Origin: Planctomycetota bacterium
Lineage (GTDB): Bacteria; Planctomycetota; UBA1135; GCA-002686595
Assembly: GCA_002686265.1 (NCBI GenBank)
Contig: NZBA01000041.1
Span: forward strand, 1-64,000
Direction: 5' to 3'
Length of the DNA stretch: 64,000 bases
A model generated the notes under the pieces. The model saw nothing but the letters and a program-made list of their open reading frames with translations. It was not told the DNA's origin and did not search any database. This document shows, one piece after another, positions 1 to 7,788 of the stretch. A program made the translations under genes and the position numbers. The first letter of the stretch is position 1, and every line of letters begins with the position of its first letter.

Positions 1-5
1 CATCT

Positions 6-65
6 TCGCAGCCTCCTTGCTAGCGTTACGCGTTTCACACCACGTAAACTAACAGGAGGCTGCGA
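6..65. repeat. Palindromic element, family I (intergenic)
   Basis: TCGCAGCCTCC (6-16) is the exact reverse complement of GGAGGCTGCGA (55-65), giving an 11-bp perfect stem around a 38-nt loop. No T-tract follows, so it does not look like an intrinsic terminator. It lies immediately upstream of another palindromic element at 89-139 and probably belongs to the same kind of dispersed palindromes seen elsewhere in the window. Confidence 0.55.
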
Positions 66-86
66 TTTAGGCTTCATTGAACGGTA

Positions 87-1289
87 TTGGGGCTAGCCCA
101 CGGTTTCCGCGAACCGGCCGCTAGCGCGGTCCGGCTGATACTGGTACTCGCCGCCATTGTGGCTGTTCACGCTGATGCACGTCGCGCAACCGCCGGCGAG
201 CTTGAGCATATTGTCGTGCATCGCGACGACACGATGTATTACATCACGCCGTGGCTGATACGGCTGAAGAATGGCGAGCTGATTGTGACGGCTCGCGAAG
301 CTCATCGGCGGCCAAGGCATCTCATCAGTCACGTCGATCCGACTGCGCGAGGCATCCTGTTGCGATCGCGCGACAGCGGTCGGACGTGGGGCGAGAAGCG
401 GGTCATCGACGACGAAACGCATCGCTTCTCGCAGACTGAGGACGTTCCGGTTGCACAGCTCTCCGACGGCAGCCTGATCGTGAATACGTACTCGTGGACG
501 GTCAGTGCGTTGCCGGCCGGGGCCGAGGTGAAGGGTGCCAACCGCTACGCGATCAACGACGTCGGCGGGCATCCTTACATTCCGGTGTTCGAAGGCACTT
601 CGCTGTTGCGCAGCGTCGATCAAGGCCGCACGTGGAGCCCGCGGCAAAGGATTCGCATGGAAGGGCTCGGCCGCTTCGGAGCACGAGCGCCGGTCACCGA
701 AATGCCCGACGGTTCATTGTTTCTCGCCGTGCACGCCAAACACGGCCGCTTCGACCGCTTTCGTTCGTATCTGATTCGCTCGCGCGACCACGGCAAGACG
801 TGGGGCGAGCTGACGCCGATGGCCGGCAAGAAAGACGACCAGCGTACGTTCGTGGAACCGTTCGTACTGGTCCGCAAGAACGGCGACATGATCGCGATGT
901 ATCGCACCAGCGGTGTCCTCGACCGGTACGTGTATCAGAATGAATCCACCGACGGCGGGAAGTCATGGACCGAACCGCACAACACTGAATTGTATGGCTT
1001 CCCCAGCTTTCTGATGGAACTGAAAGACGGCCGGATTCTCTGGCTGCGCGGTTATCGCCGCCAGCCATACGGATTACGCGCCGTGTTGAGTCGCGATGGC
1101 GGCAAGACGTGGGACGCGAAAAACGAAATCGTATTACGGGACGACGGTGGCACGTCCGATCTGGGCTACCCAAGCGCGGTCGAATTTGAAGACGGACGAG
1201 TGCTGGTTGTGTATTGGTTCAATCAGGAAAAGGAAGGCGACCCCGAATCGGAGACGCGATACCTCGCAGGTACGTTTTTCAAGCCGTGA
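87..1289 (+). CDS. Secreted sialidase-like (BNR/Asp-box) beta-propeller
   Basis: The 400-residue product has a hydrophobic segment (about residues 16-34) and then a six-bladed sialidase-type propeller. Asp boxes of the S-x-D-x-G-x-T-W type are visible near residues 94 (SRDSGRTW), 176, 232, 290 and 337. The family cleaves terminal sugars (GH33) but many planctomycete members have unknown substrates, so sialic acid specificity is not implied. The only usable start is TTG at 87, because a stop lies at 78. The first residues (GLAHGFREPAASAVRL) are encoded by a palindromic element (89-139), and no good ribosome-binding site sits at the right distance, so the native start may have been displaced. 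It is followed by the lyase gene at 1337. Confidence 0.8.
   Translation: MGLAHGFREPAASAVRLILVLAAIVAVHADARRATAGELEHIVVHRDDTMYYITPWLIRLKNGELIVTAREAHRRPRHLISHVDPTARGILLRSRDSGRTWGEKRVIDDETHRFSQTEDVPVAQLSDGSLIVNTYSWTVSALPAGAEVKGANRYAINDVGGHPYIPVFEGTSLLRSVDQGRTWSPRQRIRMEGLGRFGARAPVTEMPDGSLFLAVHAKHGRFDRFRSYLIRSRDHGKTWGELTPMAGKKDDQRTFVEPFVLVRKNGDMIAMYRTSGVLDRYVYQNESTDGGKSWTEPHNTELYGFPSFLMELKDGRILWLRGYRRQPYGLRAVLSRDGGKTWDAKNEIVLRDDGGTSDLGYPSAVEFEDGRVLVVYWFNQEKEGDPESETRYLAGTFFKP
89..139. repeat. Palindromic element, family A (GCTAGC type), at the 5' end of a gene
   Basis: Carries the family hallmarks GGGGCTAGCCCACGGTT and GAACCGGCCGCTAGCGCGG followed by TCCGGCTGAT. The two halves are approximate reverse complements. 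Here the element supplies the N-terminal codons of the sialidase-like gene starting at 87, just before its signal peptide. Confidence 0.75.
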
Positions 1290-1336
1290 AACAACTAACA
1301 GAAGTGGTCCAACGAATTTATAACGCGGGGAATGTA

Positions 1337-4300
1337 ATGAAAACGATGACTGGATCGTGCCAACGCGGGCTGTTCGTGCTGGTCGTCTTAACCTTTGCAG
1401 CTAGTGCGGCGGCAGATTCGTTTGTGATCGACGCTCGGTCGGTTGATCGGGAGCGACAGGTTGCTGCGGAATTGAAGATTCCTGTCGGTCAGGTTGATGT
1501 GCGGATTGACGGGCGTTTGGACGAAGCCGTCTGGAAGTCGGCTGCCGTGATCGAGCGATTTCGCGAGTACCCGGCAAGGAATCCGTTTTCGGCCGATGCG
1601 CGGTTTCGCCTGCTGGCGGATGAGAGGCATGTTTATGTCGCCTTTGACGTTCGGCATAAGCCGGGAGATTCACCGAGGTTCAAAGAGCCGAAGGGCGGCG
1701 ACGAGTATGGCGGCAGTTTGATTGAGGTGTTTCTCGATCCCGGCGCGGAAGGCAAGGAGCGGTTTCAGTTCATCTGTAATCCACTCGGCCTGCGGTATGA
1801 CTCGCGCGATGCCGACAAGCAGTGGAATGGCAAGTGGAAGTCGGCAGGACAGGTGCGAGACGACGGCTGGAGTGTCGAACTTGCGATTCCACTGAGCGAC
1901 CTTGGCCGAGAACGCGTACAGAGTTTTGACAACTGGCGAGCGAACTTCTGTTACGTTGGGCCCGCTGATCTGCACCTGTCGTGGACAGGCGGGTGGGGTT
2001 CGCCTGCACCGGATTACGCGGACATCGTCTTTACGAAAACGGGCGCAGACGTACGGCCGAATTTGTTACCCGATCCGGGATTCGAAACCGTCACGGAAAG
2101 CGGCTTGCCCGCCGGCTGGCACTTCTCGTCACGCGCGGAGAAGTCGATCGCTGCTGCGGACGAGTCGAGTCCTCGGTCGGGCAAGAAGGGGCTGCATCTG
2201 GAGTTCCCGCAGCCGGCGCAATCGAAGGGCGGTAACGACATCGTCGCGTATCGAATGGTCGGCCCCGGATTCGACGGCGGTCAGACTTACACGTATTCGT
2301 GTTACGTGAAGACGAAGGGACTCGAGGGGTCGGCATATATTGCGGCATTTCAATACCCCGCGCCGTTCGGGCCTGATCACAGGCATAAGTCGCGTGAACT
2401 CAAAGGCAATCAGGATTGGACGCGGTTGAGCATTACATTTCGCGCCCGGGAAGACATTCAATCATTGCAGGTGCGCTGTGGCGTTCACGCGTCAACTCCT
2501 GAGAAGCGCGGAGCGGTCTGGTTCGACGATGCCAAACTCGAACTTGGTGACAAGGCGACGGACTTTGTTCCTTCAGCGCAGCCTGTGCTGAACGTAAAGC
2601 GGTTCGCGATGTGGCTTGATCGGGACGTCTACGACTTGCGCGACAAGACGGCCGTCGGGCTGTTGGAACTGGACGCTGATGGCATCGACCGCACGGATAA
2701 TCTGGCGGTGCAACTGGCGGTTCGCGACGACAAGACGAACAAGAACGTCATCACCGATCGCATCGAGCCGCTGCCAGGCTTTCGCACCGATCTGACGTTC
2801 GACACAGGACGATTCTCGCCGGGCAAGTATCGCGTGTTCGCCCAGTTGGTTCGTAACGATGGCCGAGTGCTGGCAACATCCGAGCGTCAATTTACCAAGA
2901 GGTCGCGGCGGATGCTGGCCCACGGAACGGCCGCGGGGCGGATTCCCCTGCGCGTGTCGGTCCGAGCGCGGGCGGACGGTGTCGCGTGGCCCGTTTCAAG
3001 CGGAGTTCCGTTTGCACAGGGGGTGCTTACCGACACGAAGCACGTGCGACTGCTTGCTCCGGACGGCCACGAAGTGCCCGCTCAATTCACCGTGCGATCG
3101 ACATGGAACCGACGCGGCAGCATCCAGTGGCTGGGCGTCGATTTCGTTCCCACGCTGGCGAAGTCGGAGCAGGAATACGTGCTGGAATACGGTTCTATCA
3201 GCCGGAACGCGCTAGCGTCCGGTTCCAGCCAGAAACCGGGGGCTAGCGCCCGGCGGCTGAGCGTCGAGCAGACCGATGATCGCATTCGCGTCACCACCGG
3301 ACCGTTGCAGTTTTCGGTCGGTCGCAAGTCGTTCCAACTGATCGACTCGGCGTTTCTCGACGCCAACGGCAACGGAAAGTTCGAGCCGGCCGAGAAGGTT
3401 GTCGATGCGAGCAACTCATCCGGTCCGGCTCTCGTTGATCACGAGGGTACGCGTTACGTCGCGGCGGCCGATCGTGACGTCGAGGTGGTCGTTGAAGAAT
3501 CGGGCCCGGTGAAAACTGCGATCCGTGCGACGGGTTGGTATGTGAAAGAGGGCACTGTCGGCGAGCGGCTCTCGTGCGAATTGCCGACCGACCGCTTGTG
3601 TCGATTCACGTTTCGCATCACGGCGTGGGCCGGACAGGCTGACGTCCAGATCGCGGCTTCAACCGTCATTACGTACGACTCGGACAAGGTCCGGCTGCGA
3701 GATCTTTCGCTGGGGCTGGGACTGGCTGATGTCAAAAAGATTCAGATCGGCACGGATCAGCCGCAGGGCGCTAGCCCGCGGTTACCCGGCGAACCGGACG
3801 CTAGCGCGTTCCGGCTGATTGGTTCTGACAAAGACGCAGTCGTCTGGAATGCAACACGGCTCGCCGAATCGCCGCATTTCGTTCAGCATCGCTGGGACGA
3901 AGCCTTCGATGACAAAGGCAAAAGACAGCCTCGCGCGATGGGCTGGATTACCGCGACCGGCGAACGGACGCAAACGCACGTCGCGGTGCGCAATCTGTCG
4001 AAGATGTTCCCCAAAGAGATCGAATGGACTGACAATTCGCTGCTGCTGCATGTCTGGCCTGCCCATGCGCGCGAGCGGACCTTCGGGCTCGGCGAGGAGC
4101 TGGATCCGCAGAACATTTACAAGCTCTGGTATGCCCATCAGGGGCGCGAGCTGGACTTTCGCTTTCCCGATGTTTACTTCGCCCGACTCGACGAGGAACT
4201 GCGCAAGTCGCCCGGCGCGTTCGGGACTTATTACAAGGCGATGGAGTACTCCAACGCTCAGGGTGTGTGTTTGCACAACGATATTGTCGTTGGATTCCGA

Positions 4301-6214
4301 GCGAAGGACGGCACGAGTAGCCAAAGTCGTGAGAATTCGGTGGAGTCAGGCCCTATCCGAAGTCTCACGACTTCGGCTACCTCTGAACAACTCAGCAGCC
4401 TGCTCGACAACGCCGTTCATGCTGCCCCCGATCCGAAATACGCCTGCGCCACGGGCGTTTTCGGACCAATACTGCACGCCGATCGCGAGAAGTTCGGTAT
4501 GATCGAAGACACGGTCCACGACGGATTCCGCTCGCTGGCCGGACGAACTGAGCCCAACAACGAATACGGCCAGTTGATCTTTGGCGGACGACACACTTAC
4601 TGGTTCTACCACCGCCAGCCGCCCTTCGCTGGAGTGCATCGCGTTTGGATCAACGGGCACTACAACATCGGCCGCTTTCCGCTGATCCAGTATGTCCGCA
4701 CCGGCGATCCTTCCTATTTGCACTGGAGTCGCAATTTCACCAACAACCTGCGCGACATCGGCATGGTGCATTACACGTCGGATGAACGACGATTCCGCTA
4801 TCACACGCTGGGCGCGATGTACCACTGCAAAGGCTTCGCCCCGTGGGCAGGCGACAGTCACGTCGCCGCGCATCTGATCTCGCACGATCAGTTGATCTAC
4901 GACTGGTGCATTACCGGGAACCAGCGCAGCCGTGACGCGTTGCTGACGTGGGTCGAGGGCGTGAAACAGACATCGCCCGGCGGCTACGGAACGCGGGAAG
5001 GAATCAACACGCTGTCGCAACTTGTCGAGGCATATCGCTTCACGTGGGACGCCGAACTGCTGCCGATCATCGACCGCTTTGCCGTCGCGATCTTCCGCAA
5101 GCAGCCGCTCAGCGAGCAGCACTGGTGGGATTACGCGCCGTTGCTCTTGCCGAGGTATTACGGACTGACCGGCAGCGAGGAGTGTCTGGACGCCTATCGA
5201 ACCGCTCGCCGGAGCGACGAACCCGGCACACGCGGCGGCCGGTCGGCGTTGCGAGGCGGAAGCCACATCGACGGATACCTCGCACTGCTGGACGTGGACC
5301 GTAAGACAGGCACTCCTGCCCGTCCCGAATACAATGAGACGGGCAAGAGTGCCCGTCCTACATTAGCCGACACCGGTCTACCGGACTGGCAGGAGTTGCT
5401 TTACCAGCGGGCCGTGAGTTGCGTGCGGCAGCCGGACATTCCCAACAACGGACACGTGAAACATCAGTGGCTCGAGTTCATCTATCCGGCGCACAAGCTG
5501 CCGTACATTTTGAAAGCGATGGACGAGTTCGATTTACGTCTTCGCCGACCGGACGAAACGCCTGATGCACCGTTGCCGACGAACAACGGCCGCAGCATCG
5601 TCTACGTCCGCGAATCGAAAGACGCCGCGTTTCCCGTGCATCTCCGCTTTGCTCGTGTCCCCAGCGGTCCGGTCACCGTGAAAGTCACTGGTTCGCAGGG
5701 TGATGTTGCTGCGAAACAATTCACGCCGACCGGCGACGAACCACCGCAATTCGAATTCAAAGTCCCGGCAGACAACCGCGCCGACCAGTACCGTATCGAG
5801 ATCGATTACGCCGGCTCGTACGACGCTGCCCTCTGGCCATTAACATCGCTTCCACACGAATCAGCGGCACTGACGCGCGGGCAGAACAAGTTCGCCGGCA
5901 GCGGACTGGGCACGCGGTTGTATTTGTCTCTCACTGACACGGCTCCGAAGAAGATCATCGTGTCCAGCAACTCGAAACGAGCGATGGGCATGCAATTCGT
6001 GGACGCCAAAGGCCGCACTCTCCACCGCGTCTCGGACTCACGCTACGTGGGCCGGCCAGAGACTGTCGAACTGAAATCCGTCGGCGATGTGCGCTCGCTC
6101 TACGTCAGCGACGAAGCAGAAGTGCGTATTGACGAGCCAGCCCAATGGTTCGTCTCACCCAGCTCAGATCGCCTTTTTCAGCCACGGTTGAAGTTAGTCT
6201 CGGGGACCGACTAA
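1337..6214 (+). CDS. Large secreted PL26/YetA-like exo-rhamnogalacturonan lyase with N-terminal carbohydrate-binding domains
   Basis: The ATG at 1337 (MKTMTGSCQRGLFVLVV) gives a clean Sec signal, and the open frame upstream is ignored. Order of domains in the 1625-residue product: a CBM9/DOMON-like domain (about 50-235, with IDGRLDEAVWKSA), a CBM4-like jelly roll (about 241-400, NLLPDPGFE), a linker domain, then a RIFT-barrel-like start (about 536, RVSVRARADGVAWPVSSG), a beta sandwich and a helical toroid (about 1060-1420) as in PcRGLX/YetA proteins. That family removes disaccharides from rhamnogalacturonan I by beta-elimination; activity here is inferred. Four palindromic elements lie in frame (about residues 621-641, 807-827, 993-1015 and 1321-1341), all apparently tolerated as loops or linkers. 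Confidence 0.75.
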   Translation: MKTMTGSCQRGLFVLVVLTFAASAAADSFVIDARSVDRERQVAAELKIPVGQVDVRIDGRLDEAVWKSAAVIERFREYPARNPFSADARFRLLADERHVYVAFDVRHKPGDSPRFKEPKGGDEYGGSLIEVFLDPGAEGKERFQFICNPLGLRYDSRDADKQWNGKWKSAGQVRDDGWSVELAIPLSDLGRERVQSFDNWRANFCYVGPADLHLSWTGGWGSPAPDYADIVFTKTGADVRPNLLPDPGFETVTESGLPAGWHFSSRAEKSIAAADESSPRSGKKGLHLEFPQPAQSKGGNDIVAYRMVGPGFDGGQTYTYSCYVKTKGLEGSAYIAAFQYPAPFGPDHRHKSRELKGNQDWTRLSITFRAREDIQSLQVRCGVHASTPEKRGAVWFDDAKLELGDKATDFVPSAQPVLNVKRFAMWLDRDVYDLRDKTAVGLLELDADGIDRTDNLAVQLAVRDDKTNKNVITDRIEPLPGFRTDLTFDTGRFSPGKYRVFAQLVRNDGRVLATSERQFTKRSRRMLAHGTAAGRIPLRVSVRARADGVAWPVSSGVPFAQGVLTDTKHVRLLAPDGHEVPAQFTVRSTWNRRGSIQWLGVDFVPTLAKSEQEYVLEYGSISRNALASGSSQKPGASARRLSVEQTDDRIRVTTGPLQFSVGRKSFQLIDSAFLDANGNGKFEPAEKVVDASNSSGPALVDHEGTRYVAAADRDVEVVVEESGPVKTAIRATGWYVKEGTVGERLSCELPTDRLCRFTFRITAWAGQADVQIAASTVITYDSDKVRLRDLSLGLGLADVKKIQIGTDQPQGASPRLPGEPDASAFRLIGSDKDAVVWNATRLAESPHFVQHRWDEAFDDKGKRQPRAMGWITATGERTQTHVAVRNLSKMFPKEIEWTDNSLLLHVWPAHARERTFGLGEELDPQNIYKLWYAHQGRELDFRFPDVYFARLDEELRKSPGAFGTYYKAMEYSNAQGVCLHNDIVVGFRAKDGTSSQSRENSVESGPIRSLTTSATSEQLSSLLDNAVHAAPDPKYACATGVFGPILHADREKFGMIEDTVHDGFRSLAGRTEPNNEYGQLIFGGRHTYWFYHRQPPFAGVHRVWINGHYNIGRFPLIQYVRTGDPSYLHWSRNFTNNLRDIGMVHYTSDERRFRYHTLGAMYHCKGFAPWAGDSHVAAHLISHDQLIYDWCITGNQRSRDALLTWVEGVKQTSPGGYGTREGINTLSQLVEAYRFTWDAELLPIIDRFAVAIFRKQPLSEQHWWDYAPLLLPRYYGLTGSEECLDAYRTARRSDEPGTRGGRSALRGGSHIDGYLALLDVDRKTGTPARPEYNETGKSARPTLADTGLPDWQELLYQRAVSCVRQPDIPNNGHVKHQWLEFIYPAHKLPYILKAMDEFDLRLRRPDETPDAPLPTNNGRSIVYVRESKDAAFPVHLRFARVPSGPVTVKVTGSQGDVAAKQFTPTGDEPPQFEFKVPADNRADQYRIEIDYAGSYDAALWPLTSLPHESAALTRGQNKFAGSGLGTRLYLSLTDTAPKKIIVSSNSKRAMGMQFVDAKGRTLHRVSDSRYVGRPETVELKSVGDVRSLYVSDEAEVRIDEPAQWFVSPSSDRLFQPRLKLVSGTD
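3199..3260. repeat. Family A palindromic element, in frame, reversed orientation
   Basis: Contains CAGCCGGAACGCGCTAGCG then TCCGGTTCC, and GGGGCTAGCGCCCGG. It is in the opposite orientation to the copies at 89, 3757 and 36409. It is translated as roughly SISRNALASGSSQKPGASAR within the lyase without breaking the frame. Confidence 0.8.
3757..3819. repeat. Family A palindromic element, in frame
   Basis: Contains CAGCCGCAGGGCGCTAGCCC and GAACCGGACGCTAGCGCG followed by TTCCGGCTGAT. It encodes about QGASPRLPGEPDASAFRLI in the lyase. The right half is read in the same frame as the copy at 36409, but the left half is read in a different frame because the loop length differs. Confidence 0.85.
4317..4380. 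repeat. Palindromic element, family B, in frame
   Basis: The left arm begins GTAGCCAAAGTCGTGAGA and the right arm ends TCTCACGACTTCGGCTAC. Arms of 24 nt match as reverse complements with two mismatches. It encodes about SSQSRENSVESGPIRSLTTS in the lyase. A single matching arm recurs at 36479-36503. Confidence 0.8.
5301..5361. repeat. Palindromic element, family D, in frame
   Basis: Arm GTAAGACAGGCACTCCTGCC pairs with GGGCAAGAGTGCCCGTCCTAC (arms of 24 nt, about three mismatches). It encodes approximately RKTGTPARPEYNETGKSARP within the helical part of the lyase. Confidence 0.8.
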
Positions 6215-6278
6215 TCACTCGCGAGATCACCGAGGACGTATTGATTTTCTGATTACAGCGATACACAAGACAACAACC

Positions 6279-7742
6279 ATGCAACACGACATTCGTACAA
6301 AACTTTCCCGACGTGCATTCCTCTCGTCGCAGACGATGGGGCTGGGGGGATTGGCGGCGACGTGGCTGCTTGCCAACGACGGCTACGCGGCTGATCCGGT
6401 CAAGCCGACGCTTGAGCGACCGACGTTCGACCTCACGCCGAAGCGCCCCGCTTCCGAACCTTCCGCGCGTGCTATGATCTCGATCTTTACCAGCGGCGGG
6501 CCAAGCCAGATCGACCTGTTCGATCCAAAGCCCGAAGTCGACCGGCGCAATGGCACGAAGTTCACCGGCGACCTCAAGCTCGATTCGTCGGCCATGACGG
6601 CGCGGAACAGCCGTGAACTGCTTGGCAGTAAGTGGAAGTTCCGGCATTACGGCGAAAGCGGCATCGAGATGAGTGAACTGCTGCCGCAAATTGGCGGAAT
6701 CGCCGATGACATCACGCTGATTCGTTCGATGCAGACGGGCAACAGTTCGCACGTCCCGGCTCTCCACATCATCAACACGGGCCGACCACGTTCCGGCCGA
6801 CCTTCACTCGGAAGTTGGATCACCTACGCACTCGGCTCCGAAAACCAGAATCTCCCTGCGTTCGTCGTGCTGACGGACGAAGCCGGGTTGCCGGTCAATC
6901 GTGAGGCCAACTGGTCCAACGGCTTCATCCCGTCGATCTATCAGGGCACGGTGGCCCGACCGCGCGAACCTCGCATCCTTGATCTTGACGCTCCGCCGCA
7001 TCTGCGGGGGCGGGGCCAACGGGAATGGCTCGCCTTCCTGAACGAGTTCAATCGTGAGCATTTGAAGCAGCATCCGGGCGAGAACGATCTCGAAGCCCGC
7101 ATTGCCAGCTATGAACTTGCCGCCCGTATGCAGGTCGCGGCCAAAGAAGCGTTCGACATTTCGAATGAGACCGCGGCCACAAAGAAGTTGTATGGACTGG
7201 ATCAGGATGCCACGCGCGAATTCGGAACGCGCTGCCTGATTGCCCGCCGGCTAGTGGAGCGCGGCGTCCGCTTCGTGCAGCTCCACAACGCGTATCAGCA
7301 ATGGGACCATCACAGCGACATTCACGGACGCCTGCCGGAGATGTGCCGCAAGACGGACCAGCCATCAGCCGCGCTGGTCAATGATCTGAAGTCACGCGGG
7401 CTGCTCGACACGACGCTCGTGCACTGGGGCGGCGAGATGGGCCGGTTGCCGATCATCGAGACACAGAAGCCGATCGGTCGCGACCACAACCCGTACGGCT
7501 TCAGCATGTGGTTGGCCGGCGGCGGCGTGAAAGGCGGCCACATCCACGGCAAGACTGACGAACTCGGCTTCCGTGCGATCGCCGATCCCGTCACGCATTT
7601 CGATTATCACGGCACGCTGCTGCACCTGTTCGGTCTCGATCATCGCGAAGTGGGATTCGAGCGATCGACGCGAAGGGAAGCACTCACCGACGGCCAGCCC
7701 GCGAAGATCGTCAATGGGATATTGAAAAAGACCATTGCCTGA
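6279..7742 (+). CDS. DUF1501 (sulfatase/phosphatase-fold) protein with Tat signal
   Basis: The 487-residue product starts with a Tat motif (SRRAFL, R11-R12) and a hydrophobic stretch, then the DUF1501 fold known from planctomycetes. Visible landmarks are FTSGGPSQIDLFDPKP near the N-terminus, the cleft segment CLIARRLVERGVRFVQLH, and GRDHNPYGFSMWLAGGG near the C-terminus. DUF1501 is alkaline-phosphatase-like in fold, but its substrate is not established. It normally sits beside a PSCyt1/DUF1549/DUF1553 protein; here that partner is absent and the gene stands alone between two polysaccharide-related genes. Full length for the family, unlike the truncated paralogue at 43040-43834. Confidence 0.85.
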   Translation: MQHDIRTKLSRRAFLSSQTMGLGGLAATWLLANDGYAADPVKPTLERPTFDLTPKRPASEPSARAMISIFTSGGPSQIDLFDPKPEVDRRNGTKFTGDLKLDSSAMTARNSRELLGSKWKFRHYGESGIEMSELLPQIGGIADDITLIRSMQTGNSSHVPALHIINTGRPRSGRPSLGSWITYALGSENQNLPAFVVLTDEAGLPVNREANWSNGFIPSIYQGTVARPREPRILDLDAPPHLRGRGQREWLAFLNEFNREHLKQHPGENDLEARIASYELAARMQVAAKEAFDISNETAATKKLYGLDQDATREFGTRCLIARRLVERGVRFVQLHNAYQQWDHHSDIHGRLPEMCRKTDQPSAALVNDLKSRGLLDTTLVHWGGEMGRLPIIETQKPIGRDHNPYGFSMWLAGGGVKGGHIHGKTDELGFRAIADPVTHFDYHGTLLHLFGLDHREVGFERSTRREALTDGQPAKIVNGILKKTIA

Positions 7743-7788
7743 AAGCCCGAAGCTGAATTCGGGAGACTTTAGACGTAAGCGACCGACA

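Noticed and set aside
1214-1336. N-terminal extension of the lyase frame
   Set aside because: It overlaps the end of the previous gene and lacks a signal; ATG 1337 begins a normal signal peptide.
4346-5266. 306-codon open frame on the minus strand
   Set aside because: It lies antisense inside the PL26-like lyase, whose protein shows clear domains; the minus frame has no recognisable motifs and is a high-GC shadow.
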